A DNA stretch of 50,494 nucleotides from Amycolatopsis orientalis DSM 43388 (GTDB lineage Bacteria; Actinomycetota; Actinomycetes; Mycobacteriales; Pseudonocardiaceae), in contig NZ_ASXG01000139.1 of NCBI RefSeq assembly GCF_000411975.1, positions 1-50,494 of the forward strand. Direction: 5' to 3'. Shown here in pieces: positions 22,627 through 31,079 of this stretch (position 1 is the first letter of the stretch; each line of letters begins with the position of its first letter). A model generated the notes under the pieces. The model saw only the letters and a list, made by a program, of their open reading frames with translations. It was not told the origin of the DNA and made no database searches. Made by a program: the position numbers and the translations under genes.

Positions 22627-23520
22627 TCAAGCCTGGTTCAGCGCGGGCTTGAGGACTTCCTCGCACCACTGCCGGAACGTCGTCGGCGTCTCCGCGGCAT
22701 GCTGCGGAGTGCGGGCCACGCCCTCGTCCAGATGGTTCAGCTTCGCGGTCGCCATGTCCATCATGGACTGTGCCATCGCTTCGGAATGCCCGGCCGCGCG
22801 GACCTGCGCGCCGAGCGCGGACACCGGGATTTGCTGGTATTTGACCGAAATCCCGAGCACCTCGCTCATGATCTCCGCTTCCTGGTTCGGCGAAAGGTCC
22901 TCCGGGCCGAGCACCGGGACGTCGTCCCGGCCGGTCCACAAAGGATCGAGCAGCAGCCGGGAAGCGACCGCGGCGATGTCTCGCGTGCAGACGAGCGGGA
23001 CGGCGTAGTCGGGCGGCAGGACGTCGTAGAACGCGCCCTGTTCTTTGATCGTCGCGGCTTGGCGCAGCCGATTGTCCATGAAGGTCGGATTCGCCAGCGC
23101 GCGGAAGGCGACCCCGGTGCCGGCGATGAGATCGTCCATCGCGAGCGTGGCGGTGACGTGCCCGGCCCGTTCCGCGGAGGCGGTGCCGCGGCCGAGCGCG
23201 CTGACCGACACCACTCGGCGCACGCCGTGGGTGCGGATCGCTTCGACGGCGGGACGGGCGAAGCCGGAGTAGGCCTCGTCGGCGCTCGCCGCTCGCCGGT
23301 CGGGCGGGACGAGCCAGAACACGGTGTCCGCGCCGGCGAAAGCGCGGTCGAGGACTTCGGGATCGCGGTGCGAACCAACGTGGACTTCGACGCGTTCGCG
23401 CAGGTCAACGGGCAGTTTCGCGGGATCGCGCACGATCGCGCGGACAGGGCGGGAACCGTCGGCGACCTCGGCGAGGACGCGGCTGCCGATGTTCCCGGTG
23501 GGGGCGGTGACGACGATCAT
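22627..23520 (-). CDS. NmrA-like NAD(P)-dependent oxidoreductase
   Basis: A 297-residue protein from ATG 23520 with TGGAG nine bases upstream. The dinucleotide motif is TAPTGNIGS, and FWLVPPDRRAAS, SVSALGRGT and FRALANPTFMDN follow the NmrA/NAD(P)H-binding pattern of QorB-like quinone reductases. No YxxxK pair is required in this group. It faces a TetR gene over a 79-base gap with a clear AT-rich inverted repeat, a common pair in actinomycetes in which the repressor senses the oxidoreductase substrate or a quinone/electrophile. The actual substrate is unknown. Confidence 0.9.
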   Translation of the reverse strand: MIVVTAPTGNIGSRVLAEVADGSRPVRAIVRDPAKLPVDLRERVEVHVGSHRDPEVLDRAFAGADTVFWLVPPDRRAASADEAYSGFARPAVEAIRTHGVRRVVSVSALGRGTASAERAGHVTATLAMDDLIAGTGVAFRALANPTFMDNRLRQAATIKEQGAFYDVLPPDYAVPLVCTRDIAAVASRLLLDPLWTGRDDVPVLGPEDLSPNQEAEIMSEVLGISVKYQQIPVSALGAQVRAAGHSEAMAQSMMDMATAKLNHLDEGVARTPQHAAETPTTFRQWCEEVLKPALNQA

Positions 23521-23558
23521 GCGGGCGCTCCAGGAGACTGTCTCGGAGGTGGAGGAAG

Positions 23559-23585
23559 AAGTAAACTCCACCGTACCGTTTACTT
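23559..23585. promoter_or_regulatory. TetR operator between NmrA gene and TetR gene
   Basis: AAGTAAAC (23559-23566) and GTTTACTT (23578-23585) are perfect complements with an 11-base spacer, AT-rich in a GC-rich setting, between divergent starts at 23520 and 23600. Very likely bound by the adjacent TetR protein. Confidence 0.75.
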
Positions 23586-23599
23586 TTGGCGGAGGCAAG

Positions 23600-24232
23600 A
23601 TGGCGCGTGAAGGCGGGTCCCAGCTGCGGGGCGGACAGTTGCGCAAGCACATCCTGCTTGCGGCGAAGAACGTGTTCCTCGAAACCGGGTTCGAGCGCGC
23701 GTCGATGGACGCCGTCGCGGCCAGCGCGGGGACCTCCAAGCGGTCGCTGTACGCGCACTTCGAGAGCAAGGACAAGCTCTTCCTCGCGGTGCTCGACCTG
23801 GTCCGCGAGCTGTACCTCGGCAAGCTGCGGACCCCGGACGTCTACGCGGACGACCCGGTCGAGGCGGTCACGCTGTTCTGCGGGCGGTTCCAGCAGTTGC
23901 TGACCTGGGAGCCGCAGGCGCAGACGTGCCGGCTGTGCATTTCGGCTGCCGAGCGGTTGCCGGACAGCGCGAAGGCCTACTACGATGCGATGTTCGCGGT
24001 GATGTACACGCGGCTCGCGGAGTATCTGGCCGCACAGTACGAAATGGACCGTCGGAAGGCGGCGGCGCTCGCCGAGGATCTCGTCGGGCGAACTGTACTG
24101 CCGCGGGTGTTTCGGGTGTTGTTGAAGGTCGAGCCGGCGATCGAGGAAACGCCGGGCACCGCGGCAGTGGAAAACGTTGAGCTGGAACCGATTCGGCTGG
24201 TCGTTTCGGCGGCGTTGGGGTCGCGGGAGTGA
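23600..24232 (+). CDS. TetR-family regulator
   Basis: A 210-residue protein from ATG 23600 with GGAGG close upstream. The DNA-binding domain is canonical (LRKHILLAAKNVFLETGFER, ASMDAVAASAGTSKRSLYAH, FESKDKLFLAVLDLV). The C-terminal domain has CRLCISAAERLPDSAKAYYD, typical of the AefR-like TetR_C group; its CxxC is not conserved generally and might be redox-sensitive. It is divergent from the NmrA-like gene and probably represses both genes through the repeat at 23559-23585. A terminator follows 31 bases downstream. Confidence 0.92.
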   Translation: MAREGGSQLRGGQLRKHILLAAKNVFLETGFERASMDAVAASAGTSKRSLYAHFESKDKLFLAVLDLVRELYLGKLRTPDVYADDPVEAVTLFCGRFQQLLTWEPQAQTCRLCISAAERLPDSAKAYYDAMFAVMYTRLAEYLAAQYEMDRRKAAALAEDLVGRTVLPRVFRVLLKVEPAIEETPGTAAVENVELEPIRLVVSAALGSRE

Positions 24233-24262
24233 AGATCGCCGAGGCGGGATTGCCCGCACGAC

Positions 24263-24293
24263 AGTGCCGCGGGCCGAAAAGGACCGCGGCACT
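24263..24293. terminator. Bidirectional terminator
   Basis: AGTGCCGCGG pairs with CCGCGGCACT; two further C-G pairs continue past one mismatch, closing a GAAAA loop. TTCTTT follows on the plus strand. It separates the convergent TetR and GH64 genes. Confidence 0.8.
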
Positions 24294-24301
24294 TCTTTGG
24301 C

Positions 24302-25474
24302 TCAGCGCAAGGCGTTCACCGTGATGGTGAGCGTATCCGGGTCGCCTGCTTGGACCGCGCCGCTGAAATCGGGGCCGGGGGAGACGTCGTCGTACGGGAA
24401 GGCGTAACCGCGGTTGTCCGGCAGTTTGCTGTGCACGATCCGTGCGTAGTGGTTGGTTTCCGGGTTCTGGTAGAACTTCGCCGGGTCTTCCCCGGTCGGC
24501 TGTTTCGGATTGTCGCGCAGAGTGGTGCGGTTGAGGGCCGCCGCTAGCCGGGGGATGATCGCTTTGCGTGCGTCGCTGTCGCCCGGCTTGATGGCGAACG
24601 GTCCGCTGTCGCAACTCCAGACGTCCGGCGTGGCGGGTTTGTCGAAGCGCTCGCCGTTGTCGAAGGCGAGTACACCGTCCGCGCCGACCTTGCCGGTGAA
24701 CGCGCCGAGGCCGGGTACCTGGGTGTCGACGGTGAGCGTTTCACTGGCGTATTTCTGCCACACCTCGTCGATGTAGCCGTCGAGGTATCCGCCGAATTGG
24801 TCGGCGCGGTAGTGCGCGGACAGGGCGCGCAACGGTTTTCCGTCGCTGCCGGTTTCGATGAGCGTGCCCCATTTGCCGCCCTGGGCGTTGAGCGCGTCAC
24901 AGATCGGGTCGAGCGAGCGGGCGGGCAGGCCGGGCACGGTCTGGTCGCCGGAGCCGGTCGTGGTGAGGTGCAGGCCGAGCGGAATCGCGACGAAGTCGAC
25001 GTAGCTGATGTTGGCGAACAGCACGTCGTTGTTGAAGGTGAATTCGCAGAACGACCAGTTCCGCTGGTAATTCGGGTCGTCGGCGGCGAGGAAACTCGGG
25101 TGCACGAGCGCCGGTCCCTGGTTGACGAAAAAGTCCAGTTTGCTGTCGAGTGCGACATAGATCCGGGCCGCGTACATTTTCGGCACGGTGACCTGGGAAA
25201 GCGAGCGGAGCGGAATCGCGCAGTCCTCGCCGAGGGGGGTGTGGTCGCTGCCCGGCGACGGCGGATAGTACGGCGTGCCGTCGGCTTTCAGCACGACAAG
25301 CCGGTTGTCCAGTGTCGTGCCGGTGATGTACGCGTAGGTCTGCCCGGCGCCGGACTGATCGTCGAAGGCCACCTTCGCGGTGTCGGGAGTGGCCGCGGAT
25401 GCGAACGCGGAGTTCCAGAGTGGAAATGTCGCGGCTGCCGCGGATGCGCCGAGGAATGCCCGCCGGGAAATCAA
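24302..25474 (-). CDS. Secreted GH64 endo-beta-1,3-glucanase
   Basis: A 390-residue enzyme that cuts beta-1,3-glucan into laminaripentaose-type products outside the cell. TTG 25474 is preferred since AGGAGG lies nine bases upstream; a GTG at 25528 would add 18 residues. The N-terminus LISRRAFLGASAAAATF is a Tat signal with the twin Arg followed by A-F-L. The mature part shows the GH64 thaumatin-like fold: YAYITGTTLDNRLVVLKADG, VALDSKLDFFVNQGPALVHP, FCEFTFNN, SYVDFVAIPLGL with the catalytic Glu/Asp region, and GGYLDGYIDEVW. It is next to an AA10 oxygenase gene, suggesting joint attack on fungal walls. Confidence 0.92.
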   Translation of the reverse strand: MISRRAFLGASAAAATFPLWNSAFASAATPDTAKVAFDDQSGAGQTYAYITGTTLDNRLVVLKADGTPYYPPSPGSDHTPLGEDCAIPLRSLSQVTVPKMYAARIYVALDSKLDFFVNQGPALVHPSFLAADDPNYQRNWSFCEFTFNNDVLFANISYVDFVAIPLGLHLTTTGSGDQTVPGLPARSLDPICDALNAQGGKWGTLIETGSDGKPLRALSAHYRADQFGGYLDGYIDEVWQKYASETLTVDTQVPGLGAFTGKVGADGVLAFDNGERFDKPATPDVWSCDSGPFAIKPGDSDARKAIIPRLAAALNRTTLRDNPKQPTGEDPAKFYQNPETNHYARIVHSKLPDNRGYAFPYDDVSPGPDFSGAVQAGDPDTLTITVNALR

Positions 25475-25603
25475 GGAAAACCGCCTCCTGGAGTCGTGTC
25501 CTTTTCCGGTGACCGGCACGCTAGTCACGGCCGGGAAAGCGGGTCAACGAGTACGGGGTAAATTGGCCGGTTTTGTCATTCCCGGCGAATTCCCTCGGAC
25601 GCG

Positions 25604-25643
25604 CACCGAGGCACGGGCCGCCGCCACGGCCCGTGCCTCGGTG
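25604..25643. terminator. Terminator between AA10 and GH64 genes
   Basis: CACCGAGGCACGGGCCG and CGGCCCGTGCCTCGGTG form a perfect 17-bp stem with a 6-base loop, 19 bases past the AA10 stop on the minus strand. No T-run is present. Confidence 0.8.
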
Positions 25644-25662
25644 TCTGATGCGGACCTTCGGG

Positions 25663-26181
25663 TCAGCTCGCCTGCAGGTCGATGCAGGCGTAGAAGGCAT
25701 TCGCGGTGTCCGCGATGTTCCAGACGGCGAGCACCGTCTGCCTTCCGGTGTGCCCCTTGAGGTTCACGTTGTGGGTGACCGTCTCCGGGGGCTGCTGGCC
25801 GCCGCCGTCCACGGTGGCGATCTTGTCGTTGCCGATCCAGTATTCGTAGTTGGACGTGCGGTGCCGGGCGGTGAACTTCCAGGTGAAGGCCACCGAGGAG
25901 CCGACCGGCGTCGCCTTCCAGCCCTTGTTGTTGTCGTCCAGTTCCGCGAACTGGGCGTTGCCGCCGCTGCAGCTGTGCAGCCCCTTCGGTCCTTCGACGC
26001 TCTGCGGTTCCCACTTGATCTGGCCGCAGGAAACGACTCCCTGCGCGCACTGGGCCTGCCGGCTCGCCGGCGCGTTGACGTACCCGTGCGCGCTGGCGAT
26101 GCCTGCCGGGCTGATCAGCACGAGCACCGGGGCGATCGCCGTGCCGACGGCGGCGGCGACGAGTTTCCGGTTCGCTTTCAT
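25663..26181 (-). CDS. AA10 lytic polysaccharide monooxygenase
   Basis: A 172-residue secreted copper enzyme from ATG 26181, with GAAGGAG ahead. It cleaves chitin or cellulose oxidatively. A Sec signal (VAAAVGTAIAPVLVLISPAG) ends at ASA, leaving His32 as the mature N-terminus (HGYVNAP). This His and His107 (FTARHRTS) form the copper histidine brace. Four or more Cys make the usual disulfides and the AVWNIADTANAFYACIDL end matches the family. It has no extra carbohydrate-binding module. A DasR-type site lies 107-122 bases upstream, tying expression to N-acetylglucosamine, which favours chitin as the substrate. Confidence 0.95.
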   Translation of the reverse strand: MKANRKLVAAAVGTAIAPVLVLISPAGIASAHGYVNAPASRQAQCAQGVVSCGQIKWEPQSVEGPKGLHSCSGGNAQFAELDDNNKGWKATPVGSSVAFTWKFTARHRTSNYEYWIGNDKIATVDGGGQQPPETVTHNVNLKGHTGRQTVLAVWNIADTANAFYACIDLQAS

Positions 26182-26287
26182 GGACAGCTCCTTCGGGGAA
26201 TGCTCGTTTCCTCGTGCGGGTACGACAAAACGACGCACCGGCTTTCCGGGAGCCGGCTCGCACCAGGGGGAGCGAAGGGGTGGGCTC

Positions 26288-26303
26288 CTTGGTCTAGACC
26301 ATA
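26288..26303 (-). promoter_or_regulatory. DasR-responsive element (dre) candidate
   Basis: CTTGGTCTAGACCATA contains the perfect palindrome TGGTCTAGACCA, the core of the known dre consensus (close to ACTGGTCTAGACCACT) bound by the GntR-family regulator DasR of Streptomyces and relatives. It lies upstream of the AA10 gene. DasR releases DNA on binding glucosamine-6-phosphate-type signals, switching on chitin genes. Confidence 0.85.
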
Positions 26304-26823
26304 CGCCCGAACTTCGGGAAAGGTCAACAGCTGGCAAAGAAAGGCGGGGGAGAGGTTATCCGTCAACGTTGTCAGCCAAGACCGCTGTCTCTTGCGGTGC
26401 TCGCGCAGACGGTTTCCCGATTGCGCCGGACGGGTGGCGAAGCGCGGATTGCGGCCACCCAGTGTGATTTCGTCCGTTCCGGACTGTCCATAGTGGATAG
26501 TCGAAAGCTGCGCGGGCGCAAGGAAAGCGCGCGGGCGAGGTGGTCTGGTGCAGCAATTCTGCCCGGTCTTCGAAATCCCCGACTTACGGAGGGTTGAACG
26601 GATTCCGCCGGGAATGATCAACTGGTTGGTTGGACGTTCGGATGGGGCGGTATTTGCGGCTGCGGCTTTTTCGCGCAGCTGGCGGTGGCTGGTGTTCCGG
26701 GGAGGCGAGCCGGAATGCACTGGCTTCGGCGAACGCGGCCGTCTCGGAGTCTCGGCGCGCGGTGCGGTTCGACGTGCTTGCGCCGAGGGGGGGTCCGAAC
26801 CGGCGGCTCGGCCGGCCGGATGT
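26304..26823. other. Gene-free stretch
   Basis: About 520 bases between the AA10 promoter and the end of the CGNR gene. Open frames on both strands lack ribosome sites and recognisable motifs. A small interrupted palindrome (ACTGTCCATAGTGGATAGT) lies near 26484. The sequence is less GC-rich than its surroundings in places. Nothing else was seen. Confidence 0.5.
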
Positions 26824-27393
26824 TCAGGACTGCCGGGAGGGGGTCAGCGGGGGATTGCCTCGCCGGCGCGCCCGGTAAGCGGCCGCCTTCATCTTGTTTC
26901 CGCAGGTGGCCATCGCGCACCATTCGCGCCGCGACCCGCGCGAGTGGTCGAGGTACACCTGCGTGCATTCGGGCCGTCCGCATTCCTTCAGCAGGTCCGC
27001 GTCCGGTCCGCCGAGGATCGTCACCGCGGCCCGGGCCACCGTCGACAACGCCTGCGCCGCGGTCGCCCGGACCTGCCGTCCGGTGCGGGTCAGCTGCGGG
27101 ACCGCGTCCGGTTGTGCCGCCGCCTCGTTGACCAGCGTCAATGCCTCCGAGTCGTACTCGCGGCCGACCAGCCGGGCGGCGACCAGCGAGTAGATCGCTT
27201 CGCGGACCGCGATCGCCCCGGCCAGGTCCGCGGCGGTGCTCGCCGGGTCGGTGTCGGTGACGCCCGACTCGCGGAACCAGGCGTCCAGGCTGCGCGGCGA
27301 CCCGAGCATCTCGGCCGGTTCGTCGTTGCGGCGGGCGCGCAGCGTGCCGACGAAGTCCAGCGCCGGGTTCCCGCAGGGGAAGGCGTGTTCCAT
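26824..27393 (-). CDS. CGNR zinc-finger (ABATE-type) regulator
   Basis: A 189-residue protein from ATG 27393. The N-terminal ABATE domain has FPCGNPALDFVGTLRAR and a helix pattern for ligand binding. The C-terminal CGNR finger is complete: CGRPECTQVYLDHSRGSRRE followed by WCAMATCGNKMKAAAYRARR, with four zinc Cys. The family is thought to bind DNA as stress-responsive regulators. It is divergent from ohr across 232 bases, so it may regulate that gene in place of a classical OhrR. No strong ribosome site is seen. Confidence 0.9.
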   Translation of the reverse strand: MEHAFPCGNPALDFVGTLRARRNDEPAEMLGSPRSLDAWFRESGVTDTDPASTAADLAGAIAVREAIYSLVAARLVGREYDSEALTLVNEAAAQPDAVPQLTRTGRQVRATAAQALSTVARAAVTILGGPDADLLKECGRPECTQVYLDHSRGSRREWCAMATCGNKMKAAAYRARRRGNPPLTPSRQS

Positions 27394-27625
27394 GCGCACC
27401 AGTCTGACAGGTGACGAATCGTGCAGCAAGCAGGGGTTAACCAGCGCGCGGGTCGATGAGTTGCGGGCCACATAAATAAGTAACCGTCTTGACCGGTGAT
27501 GAGTAGGCGTGCAAAGGTTCTGCTCGTCGCCGAGCTCGACAAGCGGCCTGGTCACCTCGGTGTTCCGCGAAGTTCTCGGCCTACCGGCCTCAGCGGATTC
27601 CGGGAATTCTTGGGAAAGGAAAGTC

Positions 27626-28051
27626 ATGTCTGAAACCACTTACACCGCCGTTGTCACGACCACTGGCGAAGGCCGGAACGGGGGACGCGCGGTTTCGTCC
27701 GATGGCGCGCTCGACCTGAAATTCGCCATCCCGAAGGAACTGGGCGGCAACGGCGGCGCGACGAACCCGGAGCAGCTGCTCGCGGCCGGCTGGTCGTCGT
27801 GTTTGATGGGGGCGGTGCGGATCGCCGCGGCGCAGCGGAAGGTGAAGCTCGCGGACCTGGCGGTCGTCGCGGAGGTGACGCTGCATCACGAAGAGGCGAA
27901 CTTCTGGCTCAGCGCCGCGTTGCACCTGGAGCTGGCCGGCGTCGACCAGGAGACCGCCGACGCGCTGGCCGCGGCCGCGCACCAGACCTGCCCGTATTCG
28001 AAGGCGCTGGGCGGGAGCGTCGAGGTCACGGTGGACGCGACGGCGGCCTGA
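27626..28051 (+). CDS. ohr: Organic hydroperoxide resistance protein Ohr
   Basis: A 141-residue OsmC/Ohr thiol peroxidase from ATG 27626, preceded by AAAGGAAAG. It reduces organic and lipid hydroperoxides in the cytoplasm. The reactive Cys59 is in AGWSSCLMGA and the resolving Cys122 in HQTCPYSKA, both in place. NPEQLLAAGWSSC and LHLELAGVDQE confirm the Ohr subgroup. Reducing power comes from lipoyl-dehydrogenase systems in known members. No MarR-type OhrR is adjacent; a CGNR protein is divergent. The 3' side is a repeat-rich gap. Confidence 0.95.
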   Translation: MSETTYTAVVTTTGEGRNGGRAVSSDGALDLKFAIPKELGGNGGATNPEQLLAAGWSSCLMGAVRIAAAQRKVKLADLAVVAEVTLHHEEANFWLSAALHLELAGVDQETADALAAAAHQTCPYSKALGGSVEVTVDATAA

Positions 28052-28150
28052 GCGAATCGGTCGCCGGGGGTGCTGATGGCACCCTCGGCTTGGCGAGGCC
28101 GGAGCGATGGCCCGATTCGGCGGCGGGCGAGCTCGCGGACGGTGCCGCTC

Positions 28151-28378
28151 GGGTTGATTGGCCGGGTGGTTCGGTTGGTCTGCGGCCTTGCGGCGGATGG
28201 CGGCGTGGCGGCCTTGGGCTGGCGGCGAGTTCGCGCGGCATTTGGGGCGGTTGAGGGGTGCGGGCGGGGCCGCCCGGGTTGATTGGCCGGGTGGTTCGGT
28301 TGGCCTGTGCGCGGTGGCGGGTTGGTGGCGAGCAAGGGCGGGTGGCCCTTGAGCTGACTGTCCGGGTGGTTCGGTTGG
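28151..28378. repeat. Three copies of a 28-bp direct repeat
   Basis: GGGTTGATTGGCCGGGTGGT and eight following bases occur at 28151-28178 and 28276-28303 without change, and at 28351-28378 with five substitutions. Spacings are 125 and 75 bases. They fill the 371-base gene-free gap between ohr and a LysR gene, where no coding region was found. Confidence 0.75.
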
Positions 28379-28422
28379 CTCGCGGCGGGTCGGCGGGCGA
28401 CGGCGGCCCGCCAGCCAACGGA

Positions 28423-29355
28423 TCAGGTCCGCACTGGCGGTGCCTGCCCGGCCAATTCCCGAGCCACCTCGATCGCCACCTCGATGGTTCGCGCCGCGAG
28501 CGGGGACTCGGCGTCGCGGCCGGGCGGCCAGTGCAGGTAGATCGAGCGCACCGGCGTCGGGGCGAGGTCGTGCACCTGCAGGTCCGGCCAGCCCTCCGGG
28601 CCGTGGATCGCCCCGCAGTCGCGGCAGACGACCTGGTGGATCGCCAGCCAGGGCAGGACGGCGAGTCCCATGCCGGCGCGCACCATCGACAAAATCGTCT
28701 CGGTGCCCGCGGAGCGGAACACGATGCGCGGGCGGGCGCCAGCGTCGGCGAGGGTGTGCTCGAGTCTGGGCTGGTCGCAGGTCGACGGCCAGGCCACCAT
28801 CGGGGCGCCGTCCAGCTCCTGCGCGGGCACTGGGCCGGACGGCAGGGCGGCGGGGAGTGCGACGACCAGGTAAGGGTCGTCCAGCAACCGCACGTGGACG
28901 GTGTCTTCGCTGGTCAGGCCGTCGTGGAAGAGCAGGTCCAGTTCGCCCAGCCGGGGATCGTCGGGTTCCGACAGGCGGATTTCGCAGCGCGGGTGCTCCT
29001 CCCGGAGCAGGCGCAGCACGGTCGGCAGGATCGCGTGCGACACGCTTTGCAGGGTGCCGACGTCGATGCGGCCTTCCCCGGCCTTGAACCGGTCGACGGC
29101 CTGGGCCAGGGCTTCGGCTTTCGCCAGCACCTCCCGGCCGTGGTCGAGCACCACGCTGCCCAGGGGAGTGATCCGCACCGGACGCGGGCCGCCCGGCCGG
29201 TCGAAGACCGCGCCGCCGAGGGAGCGTTCCAGCGCCGCGATGTGCTGGCTCACGCTCGACTGCGTGTAGCCCAGCCGGGTCGCCGCGCGGGAGAACGTGC
29301 CCTCCTCGGCGATCGCGAGCATCGTCGTCAGTTGCCGCAGGTCCAGGTCGGCCAT
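28423..29355 (-). CDS. LysR-family regulator
   Basis: A 310-residue protein from ATG 29355; a TTG one codon earlier is also possible. The helix-turn-helix reads DLRQLTTMLAIAEEGTFSRA, ATRLGYTQSSVSQHIAALER. The effector domain includes VGTLQSVSHAILPTVLRLL and a GMGLAVLPWLAIHQ segment. It lies divergent from an MFS exporter-PPOX operon, with a symmetrical LysR box in the 84-base gap. Its ligand is likely a substrate of that exporter. Confidence 0.93.
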   Translation of the reverse strand: MADLDLRQLTTMLAIAEEGTFSRAATRLGYTQSSVSQHIAALERSLGGAVFDRPGGPRPVRITPLGSVVLDHGREVLAKAEALAQAVDRFKAGEGRIDVGTLQSVSHAILPTVLRLLREEHPRCEIRLSEPDDPRLGELDLLFHDGLTSEDTVHVRLLDDPYLVVALPAALPSGPVPAQELDGAPMVAWPSTCDQPRLEHTLADAGARPRIVFRSAGTETILSMVRAGMGLAVLPWLAIHQVVCRDCGAIHGPEGWPDLQVHDLAPTPVRSIYLHWPPGRDAESPLAARTIEVAIEVARELAGQAPPVRT

Positions 29356-29376
29356 CAAGCCAGTATATTACCCATC

Positions 29377-29393
29377 ACGATGGATTTCATCGT
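29377..29393. promoter_or_regulatory. LysR-type box
   Basis: ACGATG-GATTT-CATCGT is a perfect inverted repeat with a 5-base spacer between the LysR gene and the MFS gene. It fits a regulatory binding site of the LysR protein. Confidence 0.75.
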
Positions 29394-29439
29394 AAACAAT
29401 CGCTTTTCTTAATCTCTGGCCGCTTCTAGCGTCGTTGCC

Positions 29440-30657
29440 ATGACAGTCGCAACGATCACCGCCGGGAGAACTTCCGCTCGCAGGCTGCCCTCGCTGGCCT
29501 GGGCGCTGGGCGCGTGCCACCTCGTCGCGAGGGGCGGTGCGTTCGTGCAGCCGATGCTGGTGCTGTACCTGACGCAGGAGCAGCGAATGACCCCCGCGGC
29601 GGCCGGAGCGGTGGTGGCGGCGGTCGGCATCGGCGACTTCGCGTCGCAGCTGCTCGGCGGCTGGCTCGGGGACCGGATCGGGCGGCGGAAGACGATGCTT
29701 CTCGGGTTTCTCGGGACGGCGATCGCCTTGGCCGCCTTGGGATCCGCCGAAACGACGCCGGTCATCTGGGGTGCCGCGGTGGGGTACGGCCTCGCTGCCG
29801 GGCTCTTCCGTCCGGCGGGCTCCGCCTCGGTGGCGGACCTTCCGCCGGAGCAGCGGGTGCGGGCATACAGCCTGCTTTACTGGGCAGCGAACCTCGGATA
29901 TGCCGTTGCCGCAACGGTTTCCGGGGTGTTGGCCAGTCGCGGCTACGGCCTGCTGTTCTGGTTGAACGCGGTCGCGATGCTGGCGGCGGCGTTGATCGTG
30001 GTGGCTATGGTGCCGGAGACCCGTTCCGCCGCGAGCGAGCGGAGACGCGCGCTGCTGCCGGTGTTGCGCGCGGACCGTCTGATGCTCACCATGACGCTGA
30101 TTCACGTCGGCTGCTTTACCTTGCTCATGCAGGCGTTCGCCACCTTGCCGTTGTTGATGACTGCGCACCACTTCAGTTCCGCCACCTACGGCGCCGTGCT
30201 CGCGTTGAATGGGTTCGCCATCGTTGTCCTTCAACCGCTGGCGGTCGCGGTGCTGGCGAATCGCGACCGGGGGACGGTGCTCGCCGTCTCGATGTCGCTG
30301 GTGGGTTCGGGCGGCGGTCTGGCCGCCCTGACGCCGAGCATTGCCGGCTATGCCATCGCGGTCGTCGTTCTCAGCCTCGGCCAGATCGGGCTGGCGGTTC
30401 AATTCGGGGCGACGTTCGCCGCCCTCGCGCCGCCCGACCTGCGCAGCGGTTACCTGGGCGTCGCGTCGAGTGCGTGGAGTCTCGGCGCGGTCCTCGGCCC
30501 GATGGCGGGCACGGTGTTGCTGCAGCAAGGCGGCCGGACGTGGCTGGGTGCCACTGCGTTCGCCGCCGGGTTCCTGCTTTTCCTGGCACAGCAAGCAGTC
30601 GCCGGACGCCTCCGTGTCCGGAGTGGACAGACAATCGAGAAGGGAACAAATCGATGA
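29440..30657 (+). CDS. MFS efflux transporter
   Basis: A 405-residue major facilitator protein with about 12 helices, from ATG 29440. The loop 2-3 motif GGWLGDRIGRRKTMLLG is the hallmark of the superfamily, and YGLAAGLFRPAGSASVADL fits the antiporter-type motif in helix 4-5. It probably exports a small molecule, possibly a drug, using the proton gradient. Its stop overlaps the start of the PPOX gene (ATGA). Expression likely depends on the divergent LysR protein. Confidence 0.92.
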   Translation: MTVATITAGRTSARRLPSLAWALGACHLVARGGAFVQPMLVLYLTQEQRMTPAAAGAVVAAVGIGDFASQLLGGWLGDRIGRRKTMLLGFLGTAIALAALGSAETTPVIWGAAVGYGLAAGLFRPAGSASVADLPPEQRVRAYSLLYWAANLGYAVAATVSGVLASRGYGLLFWLNAVAMLAAALIVVAMVPETRSAASERRRALLPVLRADRLMLTMTLIHVGCFTLLMQAFATLPLLMTAHHFSSATYGAVLALNGFAIVVLQPLAVAVLANRDRGTVLAVSMSLVGSGGGLAALTPSIAGYAIAVVVLSLGQIGLAVQFGATFAALAPPDLRSGYLGVASSAWSLGAVLGPMAGTVLLQQGGRTWLGATAFAAGFLLFLAQQAVAGRLRVRSGQTIEKGTNR

Positions 30658-31076
30658 CCACCATGACCGACCGCGAATGGCGCGCCTTCCTCTCCGAGGG
30701 CACGAGGCTTGCCCACCTGGCTGTCACTCGCGCCGACGGACGGCCGCACGTCACCCCGATCTGTTTCGTTCTCGACGGGGACGAACTCGTCTTCGCCTTG
30801 TCCCCGGGGAGTGTCAAAGGCAAAAGCCTCGCGCGGGACGGACGGGTCGCGGTCTGCATCAGCGACGAGCGGCAACCCTACAGCTTCGTGACCGTCGAAG
30901 GCCCGGCGCGGCTTTCGGCCGAGCCGGACCAGATCCGGCGGGTGGCGGCGGGCATCGCCGAGCGGTATTACCCGGACCAGCCCGCCGCGGACTTGGCCGA
31001 ATCGTTCGTCCACGGTGGATTCACCGCGGTACGGATCGGCATCGCGCACGTCATCGCCCAATCCGGCCTCGGCTGA
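30654..31076 (+). CDS. PPOX-class flavin/F420-dependent oxidoreductase
   Basis: A 140-residue split-barrel protein from ATG 30654, overlapping the transporter stop by four bases. It has the pyridoxamine-oxidase-like pattern: LAHLAVTRADGRPHVTPICF, ELVFALSPGSVKGKSLARDG, RVAVCISDERQPYSFVTVEG. Members of this actinobacterial clade bind F420 or flavin and reduce small molecules or biliverdin-like compounds. Tight coupling to an efflux pump suggests that it modifies or detoxifies the same compound. The cofactor cannot be settled by eye. It converges with the synthetase pair, three bases apart. Confidence 0.85.
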   Translation: MTTMTDREWRAFLSEGTRLAHLAVTRADGRPHVTPICFVLDGDELVFALSPGSVKGKSLARDGRVAVCISDERQPYSFVTVEGPARLSAEPDQIRRVAAGIAERYYPDQPAADLAESFVHGGFTAVRIGIAHVIAQSGLG

Positions 31077-31079
31077 GTC

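Noticed and set aside
26548..27414. 288-residue plus-strand frame
   Set aside because: Antisense to the CGNR regulator, whose zinc Cys are intact on the other strand.
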